Shown: positions 51,654-61,264 of the stretch, piece after piece
Numbering within the stretch: the first letter of the stretch is position 1
How the letters are laid out: the number at the start of each line of letters is the position of its first letter
Assembly (NCBI RefSeq): GCF_017599345.1
Contig: NZ_JAGFVL010000039.1
Coordinates: 62,001 to 126,000, forward strand
DNA from: Gracilibacillus suaedae
GTDB lineage: Bacteria > Bacillota > Bacilli > Bacillales > Amphibacillaceae
Direction: 5' to 3'
DNA: 64,000 nucleotides
Position numbers and translations under genes: made by a program
Notes under the pieces: model-generated
Databases searched by the model: none
Told to the model about the DNA's origin: nothing
The model's input: only the letters and a program-made list of their open reading frames with translations

Positions 51654-53324
51654 ATGACCAAATCGGATAAGGAGTTACTTATTCAGAAAGAAATCGCCGT
51701 TACCTTAAACCAATGTATAGATATGTATGAAATGTTAGAAGTTTCATTAAAAAAGCTATTAGAATTAATGGAACTTCAAACAGGGTGGATATTTTTAACC
51801 AATGAGGCGAGTGCTTATGAGCTAGCTGCCTATCAAAACCTTCCTCCTGTCTTTTTAGATGATAACTTTAACAGATTGACATGTAGTAGCGGTTGTTATG
51901 ATTGCGCTTGCTTACAACTCTACTGGGAAGGAAACCTCCACAATGCAGTGAATAGTATCAAGTGCGTTCGCTTAGAAGAAGCAATACTAGAAAACGCTGG
52001 TGATACTCGCAACTTAAAGTTTCACGCCAGTATTCCTTTGACAATCCGTGGCAGAAAACTTGGATTACTAAATCTTGCTTCTTTAGAGAAAAAACGATTT
52101 GATCAGAAAGAATTGCTCTTATTAGAATCAATTGCATACCAAATTGGCACAGCTGCTGAGCGTATTCAACTATATGAAGCACAAAAAAAACAAGAAGTAG
52201 ATTCCATAGCTCGCTATCTTGTAGATTACTATAAAGATATGGACCGCCTCAACAGGCAACTAGAGAAAGCAAGTAACCGCCAGGAACTATACAAAATGAT
52301 TATAGAGGAGTTAAGTTCTCATTTTAAATTTTGGCCAAGGGTTGCTCTTCTTACAAAAGAAAACAATGAACTACTGTTACGTGCTATTACCCATGCTCAA
52401 CATACAAAGATGTTAACAGAACAACCCTTTGCTCCACTTCCATCTATCATTCACAAGGCTTATTATGAAAAGAGCATTTCCCAAAGTTATCAACAATCTT
52501 TAAGTTATTCATCGCTAGAGACATGGGAAAACTGTTACACTATCGCTTTGCCATTAGAAACTAATGAACGGCAGAGCCACGCTCTAGGTGTTCTTTTACT
52601 AGGCAGAGAATCAGCAGTATTTACCGATCTAGAAATAGAAATGCTTGAAGTGCTCGCAGGTCTCCTTTCTATGGCTATCGAGAAAACATACTTGCAAGAA
52701 GAGTGGGAAGCTTTATTAGTTGAAAAAGAAAGAAACAGACTTGCTCGTGATCTCCATGATGCGGTAAACCAGAAATTATTCGCCCTTTCCTTGACAGCAA
52801 GAGGGTTGCAAAAGATCACAACAGATAGTAAAGACATGGTTACAGAGGCAATTTTAGATATTCAAAATTTGTCGCAAGATGCATTAAGTGAAATGCGAAG
52901 TTTAATATGGCAATTAAGACCACAGGAACTAGACAAAGAAATTGCCACATCCATCCAAGAATATGGGAGTAAACTTGGTCTACAATTAGAGATCCATGCT
53001 CCTGAAAATATCATGCTATCCGATAAGAAGGAGCAAGCTCTATGGCGAATCGCACAAGAAGCATTAAATAATATAAAAAAACATGCTAAAACAAATGAGG
53101 GAATCGTTCATATAAGGAAAACATCTTCTTTTATAGAAATGAAAATCTCAGATCACGGTCGTGGAGGAGCCGCTGAAAAACAACACTCTATAGGTATGAA
53201 AAGCATGAGAGAACGTGCGAAAGAAATCAATGCCAAATTTACGATTGAAAGCATCAGCGGGAAAGGAACAAGTATCACAGTAACAGTGCCAATGCAAAAT
53301 GAGGAGGAAAAAGAATGTCTATAA
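51654..53324 (+). CDS. GAF-domain sensor histidine kinase with a cysteine cluster (AirS/NreB-like)
   Basis: 556 residues, no membrane helix, so cytoplasmic. GAF domain 1 (about 15-165) contains cysteines at 77, 81, 84, 86 and 104 (C-x3-C-x2-C-x-C-x17-C), a possible Fe-S site. A second GAF-like region (about 205-345) precedes the HisKA_3 box RNRLARDLHDAV with His368, and an HATPase domain with N box EALNNIKKHA. The layout recalls staphylococcal AirS, a redox sensor. ATG at 51654 suits the AAAGGA site better than 51648. Overlaps the response regulator gene by 10 nt. Confidence 0.92.
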   Translation: MTKSDKELLIQKEIAVTLNQCIDMYEMLEVSLKKLLELMELQTGWIFLTNEASAYELAAYQNLPPVFLDDNFNRLTCSSGCYDCACLQLYWEGNLHNAVNSIKCVRLEEAILENAGDTRNLKFHASIPLTIRGRKLGLLNLASLEKKRFDQKELLLLESIAYQIGTAAERIQLYEAQKKQEVDSIARYLVDYYKDMDRLNRQLEKASNRQELYKMIIEELSSHFKFWPRVALLTKENNELLLRAITHAQHTKMLTEQPFAPLPSIIHKAYYEKSISQSYQQSLSYSSLETWENCYTIALPLETNERQSHALGVLLLGRESAVFTDLEIEMLEVLAGLLSMAIEKTYLQEEWEALLVEKERNRLARDLHDAVNQKLFALSLTARGLQKITTDSKDMVTEAILDIQNLSQDALSEMRSLIWQLRPQELDKEIATSIQEYGSKLGLQLEIHAPENIMLSDKKEQALWRIAQEALNNIKKHAKTNEGIVHIRKTSSFIEMKISDHGRGGAAEKQHSIGMKSMRERAKEINAKFTIESISGKGTSITVTVPMQNEEEKECL

Positions 53325-53944
53325 GAGTACTGCTCGTTGATGATCACCTAGTCGTGCTGAAAGGGTTACGCTTTTTCTTACAAACACAATCACACATCGA
53401 GCTAGTTGGGGAAGCTCAGAACGGAGAAGAAGCCTTACAAAAGATAGAACAAACGCATCCAGATGTCGTTCTTCTCGATGTAATGATGCCTAAAATGGAT
53501 GGAATCGAGACAACAAAACATATCATTAATAATTCTCCTGAAATAAAAGTGATTATACTAACTAGTTTTTCCGATCAGGATTACGTTTTACCAGCAATTA
53601 AGGCCGGAGCACATGGCTATCAATTGAAAGATGTAGATCCTGATATTCTAGTAGAAACAATCGAGGCTGTTATGGACGGCCAAAAAAAACTACATCCAGA
53701 CGTGACCAATCAACTAATGACGCATATAACAGAAGATGAAAAAAATATCGATATGCTTACGTCCAGAGAAGCAACCGTTTTGAAGCATATCACCTATGGT
53801 CAAAGTAACAAAGAAATTGCTGCAGAACTATCCATTACTGAAAAAACTGTCAAAACACACATCACTAACATTTTTGGCAAAATGGAAGTGCAGGATCGTA
53901 CACAAGCTGCCTTATATGCCATCAAGCATAAATGGTTTAATTAA
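53315..53944 (+). CDS. NarL/LuxR-type response regulator
   Basis: 209 residues: receiver domain with phosphorylation site Asp55 (VVLLDVMMPKMDG), acidic pocket DD at 9-10, Lys in the LKDVD loop, and a C-terminal LuxR helix-turn-helix (LTSREATVLKHITYGQSNKEIAAELSITEKTVKTHI). Partner of the upstream kinase, translated from GAGGAGG inside its 3' end. Target genes may include the azoreductase and efflux genes downstream, but nothing in the sequence proves that. Confidence 0.95.
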   Translation: MSIRVLLVDDHLVVLKGLRFFLQTQSHIELVGEAQNGEEALQKIEQTHPDVVLLDVMMPKMDGIETTKHIINNSPEIKVIILTSFSDQDYVLPAIKAGAHGYQLKDVDPDILVETIEAVMDGQKKLHPDVTNQLMTHITEDEKNIDMLTSREATVLKHITYGQSNKEIAAELSITEKTVKTHITNIFGKMEVQDRTQAALYAIKHKWFN

Positions 53945-53956
53945 TATGATAAGAAG

Positions 53957-54001
53957 AAGCTGTCTATTAGTTCTACTAAAGAGCTTAAGACAGCTTTTTC
54001 T
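53957..54001 (+). terminator. Rho-independent terminator after the two-component genes
   Basis: AAGCTGTCT and AGACAGCTT arms (53957-53965, 53988-53996) followed by TTTTCT. The remainder of the gap to 54305 is AT-rich spacer plus the site at 54242-54272. Confidence 0.75.
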
Positions 54002-54241
54002 ATTGAAGTTAAGAATTATTGCTTATATATATTTATTAAATCATACATAGATCTTCCATTTGCAAGCCTTTCAATTCCAGTTAAATAAGCCCCATTCTCT
54101 TCACACTCCCTTATCATTAACTCCCACACACATAATTCGTTTTTTAACTTCCCAAAAAATCAATTCTATACTACTTATCTACGACTATTTATGTAGATAT
54201 TTTTTAGACAGTAGCAGGATGTGCAAAGCGTTTGAAATCAA

Positions 54242-54272
54242 TATAATGAACTCAACAAGTCACTAGTTGACT
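54242..54272 (+). promoter_or_regulatory. Putative -10 and operator upstream of the azoreductase gene
   Basis: TATAAT at 54242-54247 with a weak -35, followed by the palindrome AGTCACTAGTTGACT (54258-54272), placed where a repressor would cover the start point. Regulator unknown. Confidence 0.4.
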
Positions 54273-54305
54273 GTTTGATCACTATATTTGATTGGAGAGA
54301 TAAAA

Positions 54306-54923
54306 ATGACTACTTTATTTATCAAAGCGAATGATCGACCAGCAGAGAAGTCCATCAGTGTAAAAATGTATGAACAGTTTCTTAAAAGGTTCCGAGAATC
54401 CCATCCAGAAGAAGAAATACAGGAAGTTCACTTATATCATACACCACTTCCACTTATAGGTACTTCCTTAATTGATAACAACAATCAAGCACCTCTGGGA
54501 CTGAACCTTGGCTCCAGTAACTTATCAGCAGCTGACATTCAACAACAGCATTTAGAACAATTTATTGCTGCAGACAAAATCGTTATAGCGTTTCCGTTAT
54601 GGAATTTAACGGTTCCTGCTGCATTGCATATGTATCTCGATTGTTTGCACCATCCTAGAAAAACATTCACATATACAAAAGAGGGTGTTAAAGGGCTATT
54701 AACAGATAAAAAGGCCATCATACTAAATGCCAGAGGTGGGATATACAGAAAGGATGATCCATCTGAAATGTCAGTGAGATTTGTACGTAACCATTTGAAT
54801 TTTTTCGGAATAACCGATATTACAGAATGTGTTATTGAAGGGCATCATCAATATCCAGATCGCAGCGAAAAAATTATTCAACAAGGGCTGGAACAAGTGA
54901 CTCGAACAGCGGAAACAATTTAG
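54306..54923 (+). CDS. FMN-dependent NADH-azoreductase
   Basis: 205 residues of the flavodoxin-like AzoR/AcpD family: LFIKANDRPAEKSISVKMYEQF at the FMN phosphate site, ADKIVIAFPLWNLTVPAALHMYLD and ILNARGGIY for the isoalloxazine pocket. Reduces azo compounds and quinones using NADH, a protection against electrophiles. ATG at 54306 follows GGAGAG. Upstream of an MFS pump by 36 nt, so the two likely form a detoxification operon. Confidence 0.93.
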   Translation: MTTLFIKANDRPAEKSISVKMYEQFLKRFRESHPEEEIQEVHLYHTPLPLIGTSLIDNNNQAPLGLNLGSSNLSAADIQQQHLEQFIAADKIVIAFPLWNLTVPAALHMYLDCLHHPRKTFTYTKEGVKGLLTDKKAIILNARGGIYRKDDPSEMSVRFVRNHLNFFGITDITECVIEGHHQYPDRSEKIIQQGLEQVTRTAETI

Positions 54924-54959
54924 TTATATAGGTTTAAGAGACAGAAAGGTAGGTTTAAA

Positions 54960-56486
54960 ATGAAAAGGAAGGAAAGAAAAACAAATCATATATCGTCTCA
55001 AGCAACTTGGCGCGAATGGAGCGGGCTTATCGTATTAATGCTTCCACTGTTTATGTTGGCAACAGATATAAGTGTATTATACTTAGCTATGCCATCGATA
55101 AGTGCCGACCTTATCCCGTCCAGTTCCCAAATGCTATGGATTTTGCATATTGGTGAATTTCTATCGATCAGCTTTGTGCTCACAATGGGGCGTCTGGCAG
55201 ACCGGATTGGACGGCGCAAGTTACTCATTTTCGGTGTAAGTATCTATGGTATTGGCTCCGCATTTGCTGCATTTGCATTAAACCCAGAAATGCTCATTGC
55301 TCTTAGGGCATTGTTAGGTATTGCTACGGCAACCGTCATGCCAGCTTCGATGGCGTTACTGCGAAATATGTTCGTTGACCAAAAGCAATTTTCTTTCGCT
55401 ATCGCCCTCTACATCAGTACTTTTTCTGCCGGTTCAGCACTGGGCCCGCCTCTTGGAGGGTTTTTAGTAGAGTATTTCTGGTGGGGAGCTGCTTTTCTCG
55501 CTAATATACCTTTTGCAGCATTGTTCCTTATGTTTAGTTGGTTATTGCCAACATATCGGGATCGACAAGCTAAAAATCCTGACCATGTAAGTGTTGCCTT
55601 TTCACTGGTATCCATATTAGGCGTGATTTATGGTTTTCAACAAATTGCTGAAAATGGCATTGCTACCACTTATATCGTATCAATTGCTGTTGGAATGATT
55701 TTTGGTTGGCTTTTTATCAAACGACAACAACAACTTACTGATCCATTGCTCGACCTAAATTTATTTAAATTTAAGACGTTGTCTATCTCCCTCCTTGCCA
55801 TGTTGCTTATAGTGCTCACTTTTACTGCGCCTGATATGCTTTTTGCCCAATACTTGCAAGGAGTTACCGGTTTTTCAACAGCGATAGCAGGACTGCTTTT
55901 AATTTTTCCTGCTCTCACTTCCGTAATCGGAACTATGATAGCACCTGTATTAACAAAGTTTTTTCAAGTTTATATAGCAATGACTCTCGGCGTATTAGTA
56001 GCTATTGGAGGTGCATGTATCGTGATCATTGGTTCATCGATTTCTAATGTTCCTCTCTTGTTAACCGGCGTTTCACTGATAGGGTTAGGTGGAGGTCCGA
56101 TCATGACCTTAGGTAGCGACCTAATTGTTTCTTCAGCTCCAATGAAACGAACTAGTTCTGCCTCTGCTTTAACTGATGTTGCAACAGGGTTCGGTAGCGG
56201 CATTAGCATTGCATTGCTGGGTAGTATCGCCACTATCATCTACAGATTCTCACTAAACAGAGCAGAGACTGACGGAGTCCCTAGTGAAGCCATGAATATT
56301 GCCTCAGAAAATATCGGTTCAGCAATGGGAATTGCAGATAGTCTTCCAACTGAAACAGGAATGCATTTACTTCATTTGGCACAAAATTCTTTTACGCTGG
56401 GAATGCAAGTGGTCTATGCCATTACAATAGTTCTAATGATTTTGACAGCTTTCTTTATCTTACGTCCATTAAAAAACAACGCCTAA
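54960..56486 (+). CDS. DHA2-family MFS multidrug efflux transporter (14 TM)
   Basis: 508 residues with about fourteen helices. Motif A GRLADRIGRRKLLIFG, motif C-like GSALGPPLGGFLVEYFWW and the TDISVLYLAMP motif D1 region match QacA/SmvA-type proton-driven pumps for cationic drugs. AGGTAGG site before the ATG. In tandem with the azoreductase gene. Confidence 0.94.
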   Translation: MKRKERKTNHISSQATWREWSGLIVLMLPLFMLATDISVLYLAMPSISADLIPSSSQMLWILHIGEFLSISFVLTMGRLADRIGRRKLLIFGVSIYGIGSAFAAFALNPEMLIALRALLGIATATVMPASMALLRNMFVDQKQFSFAIALYISTFSAGSALGPPLGGFLVEYFWWGAAFLANIPFAALFLMFSWLLPTYRDRQAKNPDHVSVAFSLVSILGVIYGFQQIAENGIATTYIVSIAVGMIFGWLFIKRQQQLTDPLLDLNLFKFKTLSISLLAMLLIVLTFTAPDMLFAQYLQGVTGFSTAIAGLLLIFPALTSVIGTMIAPVLTKFFQVYIAMTLGVLVAIGGACIVIIGSSISNVPLLLTGVSLIGLGGGPIMTLGSDLIVSSAPMKRTSSASALTDVATGFGSGISIALLGSIATIIYRFSLNRAETDGVPSEAMNIASENIGSAMGIADSLPTETGMHLLHLAQNSFTLGMQVVYAITIVLMILTAFFILRPLKNNA

Positions 56487-56513
56487 AATTATACCTTAAT
56501 AGATTTCTTTTAC

Positions 56514-56550
56514 CAGAGTGGAGACATCCATTATCCTCCACTCTTCCCTT
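56514..56550 (+). terminator. Stem-loop after the DHA2 transporter gene
   Basis: AGAGTGGAG and CTCCACTCT arms about 14 nt apart, followed by TCCCTT. Weak T-tail. Confidence 0.55.
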
Positions 56551-56631
56551 AATCCACAATCAGTTCCAATACCCATTCATATGCATCATAAAGCTTATCC
56601 ATTTCTTCCTGCTTATGAAACGCCTCCTTAT
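56549..56631 (-). pseudogene. Possible C-terminal gene remnant
   Basis: A leftward frame reads EAFHKQEEMDKLYDAYEWV then LELIVD and stops at 56549. The helical, charged composition looks like the end of a real protein, but no start or upstream extension exists. Too short to name; the surrounding 56487-56760 holds nothing else recognised. Confidence 0.3.
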
Positions 56632-56760
56632 ATTAGATGCAAATCCATTTCATAAAGAGCTATAAGAACTTGAAATTTACCTAATCAAGAAGAGAACAAA
56701 GGATAAGGCACCTTGTAACTTCTAATAAATTCCTGTGTTTTCAATCATCTTACAAATACT

Positions 56761-57750
56761 TCAATTTGTTAAGAAAACCTTTCCTTTCTCTTTATTTCTA
56801 GATTCGGACATAGAAACAGCTTCTTTTATATCTAACAAATCGTATGGATCGCCACTCGTATTTAATGCAATTTTCTCTTCTGTAATAAGGGTAATCAATT
56901 TTTTAAACGTTTGTTGCCAAGTAAGAATAGATATTCGTTGAATCCAATGGCGTAAATGAAATAACTTAACTTTAATCTCCGACTTTTGCGAAATTAATTT
57001 CCAATCTACTGGTTTACCCGATAATAGTCCAATTGTTAAGAAAGTACCATTCGGTTGCACACAAAAGGCTAGTTCTGTCCCTTCCGTACCACCTACTGAA
57101 TCGATAACTGAGGTGACCCCCAAACCATTCGTTAACTCCATAACTGATTTATTTAATGATCTCTCTGTCGTATTTATGACAGTATATGCACCCATCTCCA
57201 TTAACTTATTGGTATATTTGTCACTTCTCGTTACTGCAATCATACGAAACCCAATTACTTTAGATAATTGAGCAAAAATCCGACCAATAGAAGATCCACT
57301 CGCGTTGACAATTAAAGTATCACTTGACTTTAGCTCTAAAACATCCGTACAAACTATCCATGCAGTAACTGGGTTTATATATAATTGAGCAGCCACATAA
57401 TCATCTATAGAATCAGGGACAGGCACTGCAAAATCAGCAGATGTTTTAACATATTCCTGCCATGTCCCCTCACCTCGTAATGGTAGAACACGCTTACCAA
57501 TTAGTTCTTTCGATACGCCAACTCCTACATCTTCGACAACCCCAATCCCTTCATAACCAGGGGTAGCCGGTAAAGTAATCCTATGGGAATATGCACCCTT
57601 AATAGGAATTAAATCAGATGGATTTATAGGCCGAAGTTTCATATGAACAAGGATTTCCCCATTTAATGGTGGATTGACATTTTTGGATTCGATCTTCAAA
57701 ACGTTTTGGGGACTCCCAAATTCGTAAAACTTAACACAATTGGCTTCCAA
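56761..57750 (-). CDS. MDR-family NAD(P)H oxidoreductase (quinone/enoyl reductase-like)
   Basis: 329 residues. GroES-like N-terminal half (NPSDLIPIKGAY, LPATPGYEGIGVV) and a Rossmann half with the cofactor block DTLIVNASGSSIGRIFAQLSKV. No zinc-binding cysteine pattern is seen, as in quinone oxidoreductase and mitochondrial enoyl-reductase (MECR) types. TTG start with AAGGAG 10 nt upstream. Single gene, substrate unknown. Confidence 0.88.
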   Translation of the reverse strand: MEANCVKFYEFGSPQNVLKIESKNVNPPLNGEILVHMKLRPINPSDLIPIKGAYSHRITLPATPGYEGIGVVEDVGVGVSKELIGKRVLPLRGEGTWQEYVKTSADFAVPVPDSIDDYVAAQLYINPVTAWIVCTDVLELKSSDTLIVNASGSSIGRIFAQLSKVIGFRMIAVTRSDKYTNKLMEMGAYTVINTTERSLNKSVMELTNGLGVTSVIDSVGGTEGTELAFCVQPNGTFLTIGLLSGKPVDWKLISQKSEIKVKLFHLRHWIQRISILTWQQTFKKLITLITEEKIALNTSGDPYDLLDIKEAVSMSESRNKEKGKVFLTN

Positions 57751-57978
57751 AATAATAATTCTCCTTAATTAAAGTTATACTTATTTAAGTCTATCATTTT
57801 TCTGAAGATAGTAGTTCAATTAATATACATGTACAACATCGTAACCCTCTTCTTCAAGTAAAGACACCTAATTTCCAAAATAAAAGGCATCATCCCACAA
57901 TCACCATGTAAACTTGCCCGAAATCTTCCTCAAGGATGTTGAATCTGAGCCCCGCTAGAACGGAGCAGTTTAAATAAA

Positions 57979-58782
57979 TTATTCAACTATTTTCACTCGT
58001 ACTTCTTTACGTCCCCATTGGAGAGCATCGTCACGATTCGGAATGAACACATCAATAGCATTGCCATTTATTCCACCGCCAATATCCGCTGCAATGGCAA
58101 CTCCGTATCCTTCCACTTCTACAATTGATCCAAGTGGAATAACACTAGGATCAACAGCGATCACTTTTGCATCAGGATATTGCTTTAAATCGAGCCCCAT
58201 CTTTGTTACACCTGAACACCCATCACAATCTGCCGTATATGCTGTACTTTCTACAGTCAATGTTTTTCCAACAGCTGAACTACGCTTACTCAAACTATCT
58301 AACGCTGATCTTGTATTCGGTCCTGCAATCCCATCAACGGCTAAACCTTGTTGTTTTTGAAAGTTCTTGACTGCGCTCACTGTGCCGGAACCATAAATTC
58401 CATCTATACTTGAATGGTAGTGACCAGTCTCCTTCAGCTGATATTGAATGTGAATAACTTGTTTACCGATATCACCATTTCGTAAAACCTGTATGGCATT
58501 GTTTGTTTGCGGACCAGCAATTCCATCAACTTTCAAGTTGCGTTTACGCTGAAAATCCTTGACGGCTTCTTCCGTAATATTACCGTAATATCCTGTTGAG
58601 GTATGATACGGGAAAACTCCTTTCGTCATCAAGTAGTCTTGTAATTCAGCTACATCCGCTCCTGATGATCCATTAGCGAGTATACGATCCCCAACCGCAG
58701 CTTCTGTAATGATTGGTGCTAAGATCATCATAAGGAAGCTAGCAACCATTCCAATAAGTAGGTTCCTACATCTTTTTATCAT
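57979..58782 (-). CDS. Secreted 3D-domain protein with two peptidoglycan-binding domains
   Basis: 267 residues: signal peptide (about 1-28), two PG_binding_1 helical repeats (GADVAELQDYLMTKGVFPY ... GKQVIHIQYQLKETGHYHS), and a C-terminal 3D domain with the three conserved aspartates (VIAVDPSVIPLGS, AADIGG, IDVFIPN). The 3D domain is related to lytic transglycosylase MltA and resembles B. subtilis YocH-type muralytic proteins. GGGGAGG precedes the ATG. Monocistronic. Confidence 0.94.
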   Translation of the reverse strand: MIKRCRNLLIGMVASFLMMILAPIITEAAVGDRILANGSSGADVAELQDYLMTKGVFPYHTSTGYYGNITEEAVKDFQRKRNLKVDGIAGPQTNNAIQVLRNGDIGKQVIHIQYQLKETGHYHSSIDGIYGSGTVSAVKNFQKQQGLAVDGIAGPNTRSALDSLSKRSSAVGKTLTVESTAYTADCDGCSGVTKMGLDLKQYPDAKVIAVDPSVIPLGSIVEVEGYGVAIAADIGGGINGNAIDVFIPNRDDALQWGRKEVRVKIVE

Positions 58783-59110
58783 AAAAAATCCTCCCCGTTT
58801 TCTCTTTCATAAGAGAATTCGAGAAGAAAAAAGATTTCTTGTGTGTAAAAAACAGATTCACAACGTTAGACCCTTTATCATCCATTATTTTGTAATAATG
58901 CATCCTATATGGTCTGCCTAAGGATAAGTATATCTCTACTATATCCCTATCTATTACCACTGTATGCAATTCGCCCTTATTCGTTATAATTACCTAGATC
59001 CATAGTTTTTCCACACTTTTTTCTCAATCTTTTCTTTGACTTGGGCTCATTACTTTATGATAATAGAAATAGGTAAGTTGTTGAATCAGAAGGGAGATTT
59101 CACAACCAAC
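58783..59110. other. Divergent spacer between 3D-domain and relP-like genes
   Basis: AT-rich region holding the promoters of both genes; no confident -35/-10 pair, operator or RNA identified. In-frame codons upstream of 59111 are open back to 59036 but lack a ribosome binding site and family similarity. Confidence 0.4.
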
Positions 59111-59842
59111 ATGGAACATACTTCAATAGAAATGAAAGATATTAAGCATTGGAAAACAGAACTGGTACGATTTATGATGGCATATAAGTTCGCTGTAGAA
59201 GAAGTTAGTACAAAAATAAGTATATTACAGCAGGAATTTCAACATATACATGATTACAATCCAATCGAACATGTGAAATCACGCGTTAAATCACCTGAAA
59301 GTATTTTTAAAAAAGTGCAAAAGAAAAAGTTGCCTTTAAATCTTCCTGTCATTCAGGAGAACATCCGTGATATTGCTGGAATTAGAATCAATTGTTCATT
59401 TGTAAGTGATATTTACCGAGTAGCAGATATGCTTACTGAACAAAAAGATATTACATTAATTGAAAAAAAAGACTATATACAAAATCCAAAGCCAAATGGG
59501 TACAAAAGTCTTCACTTAATAGTACAAATACCGATTTTCATGTCAGACCGGGTAGAAAATGTTTATGCTGAAATTCAAATTAGAACGATTGCAATGGATT
59601 TCTGGGCAAGTTTGGAACATAAAATCTACTATAAATATAATAAATCTATTCCAAAAGCATTACGAGATGATTTAAGAGATGCTGCAGTTTCTGCTAATGA
59701 ACTAGATGAACGAATGGAGAGAATCCATAAGGAAGTAAATCAACTCAAAGAAGAAGACCACCTTAATGGTAATGGGGAAAAGCCGGTGATTCTTCCTCCT
59801 GAATTTCTATCATTTTTAACGGATGATAGAGAAAAGTCATAA
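59111..59842 (+). CDS. relP: Small alarmone synthetase (RelP/YwaC-type)
   Basis: 243 residues with a stand-alone RelA/SpoT synthetase domain: KSRVKSPESIFKKV, DIAGIRINCSF, NPKPNGYKSLHL (G-loop) and VYAEIQIRTIAMDFWASLEHKIYYKYN. No HD hydrolase, TGS or ACT domain. Makes (p)ppGpp from GTP/GDP and ATP, usually during cell-envelope stress in Bacillus. ATG at 59111 fits the family start, although the AAGGGAG site is 14 nt away, unusually far. Confidence 0.92.
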   Translation: MEHTSIEMKDIKHWKTELVRFMMAYKFAVEEVSTKISILQQEFQHIHDYNPIEHVKSRVKSPESIFKKVQKKKLPLNLPVIQENIRDIAGIRINCSFVSDIYRVADMLTEQKDITLIEKKDYIQNPKPNGYKSLHLIVQIPIFMSDRVENVYAEIQIRTIAMDFWASLEHKIYYKYNKSIPKALRDDLRDAAVSANELDERMERIHKEVNQLKEEDHLNGNGEKPVILPPEFLSFLTDDREKS

Positions 59843-59852
59843 TATGATTCTG

Positions 59853-59881
59853 AGCCTATGATAAGTTATCATAGGCTTTTT
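59853..59881 (+). terminator. Rho-independent terminator after relP-like gene
   Basis: AGCCTATGAT (59853-59862) and ATCATAGGCT (59868-59877) arms with a 5-nt loop and a T-run. Confidence 0.9.
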
Positions 59882-59990
59882 CTGACCCCTTACATAAGAA
59901 ATATACGAAAAGGAGTCGATTTTGCCTACGCTTAGTTTAGGTTGTTCGGATCCTCGTTCTACCTATTTAGTTATGTTCCAGTCTCATTTT

Positions 59991-61244
59991 TTATTCTTTG
60001 ACCTCTGTTGGTACTGCCTCTTTAACGATAATAATACCATCATATGCTTCGATTGGCGTCATCTTAATCGTATAAAACCTACTAGCGAATTTATACCAAA
60101 AGCTAAATTGGTCACCAATGTTAGCCATTTGTTGCTCATTGGATAAAATAGACTGTAATGCTTCTGATTGACTTGCTTCTTCAAAATCAACATAAAACAT
60201 GTTTTGATTTATATCACTGAACGCGTCTACTAACTCGTTGTGATTAGTTATCTTATATACGTCCCGCTCTTTAGAGTTACCTTTTTTAGACTGAAATTCA
60301 CTGGTGATAAAGTCTGTTCCTATCGCATAATATTGTGACCCATACTTCTCATCAAGATAACTCCCCATCGACTCGTATCCTGCTGGTGAAGCAGATGTTT
60401 TTTCGATATGACCGTTATGTCCAGACACAAGCACTTTATCATGCCCACGAGCTTGTTCAAACTTAACAATCCACTCTAGATTTTCTGCTAAGTACTGATC
60501 ACGAAGATCAGCATATTGGTCTTCGTTTAAAAATAATGCTGTTCGTTGCTTGATCACTTGTGCATATTGCAAAGTAAATGCATATTCTTCATCTGACGAT
60601 AACTGAACATATTCTGACTGTTTTTCCTGTAAGTCCGCTATGATTTGGTCCATATGATTATTTATCTCCGTCAGTTCTTGCGCTGTTAACTCTAGCATTC
60701 TATCATTTGTAGCATCCTCTAGTAATGAGCTATACTCCTTTGCCAGATCCGAATCTACTACTTCATAATAGTCGAGTAAGCCTTTTTTGCTATAGTCATA
60801 TCTTTGCATATCATTTCCGTAAAAATATATCTTCTCATCGTTACTTACAGATGCATTATAATCATGCATCCATTGGACAAGATCAATCATCTGGTTTGTT
60901 TTATAAATATCATAATCAAGGGCATAGACTGCTTCTTGTGCTGTGCCAATACTATGTAAGATAAATTGATTGATTTGCTGCCCACCACCAAAATCCGCTT
61001 CAAGTACAAAAACCCGAACATTATTATTTTGAATCAGTGTTTCAAACACATCCCGCTTCATTTCTTGAAATTCTATATTTCCATGTGTTGCCTCACCTAA
61101 TCCAATTATTTGCACATCATTTGGTATGTTTATGTCATTCACAGACTCGACGTATTGTGATGCATTCTCTAATGGCTCACCATTGCTACAAGCTGATAAA
61201 GGAATGAGAACAAAGAAAAACAGTATATATTTACATAACTTCAT
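59991..61244 (-). CDS. Erythromycin esterase-like lipoprotein
   Basis: 417 residues. Lipobox LSAC (Cys19) anchors it outside the membrane, then the EreA/EreB fold: IGLGEATHG (Glu51, His54), VFVLEADFGG, WMHDYN, and SGHNGHIEK with the second catalytic histidine. True Ere enzymes open the macrolide lactone and are cytoplasmic; a surface-anchored homologue may act on a different ester. Leftward, 21 nt after the ABC-2 permease gene, so it may be co-expressed with the exporter. Confidence 0.88.
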   Translation of the reverse strand: MKLCKYILFFFVLIPLSACSNGEPLENASQYVESVNDINIPNDVQIIGLGEATHGNIEFQEMKRDVFETLIQNNNVRVFVLEADFGGGQQINQFILHSIGTAQEAVYALDYDIYKTNQMIDLVQWMHDYNASVSNDEKIYFYGNDMQRYDYSKKGLLDYYEVVDSDLAKEYSSLLEDATNDRMLELTAQELTEINNHMDQIIADLQEKQSEYVQLSSDEEYAFTLQYAQVIKQRTALFLNEDQYADLRDQYLAENLEWIVKFEQARGHDKVLVSGHNGHIEKTSASPAGYESMGSYLDEKYGSQYYAIGTDFITSEFQSKKGNSKERDVYKITNHNELVDAFSDINQNMFYVDFEEASQSEALQSILSNEQQMANIGDQFSFWYKFASRFYTIKMTPIEAYDGIIIVKEAVPTEVKE

Positions 61245-61264
61245 TACTTAACCTCACTTCATGA

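Noticed and set aside
57900-57975. Terminator after the 3D-domain gene
   Set aside because: Only short imperfect G/C pairing around CCCCGC...GGAGC and no clear T-run.
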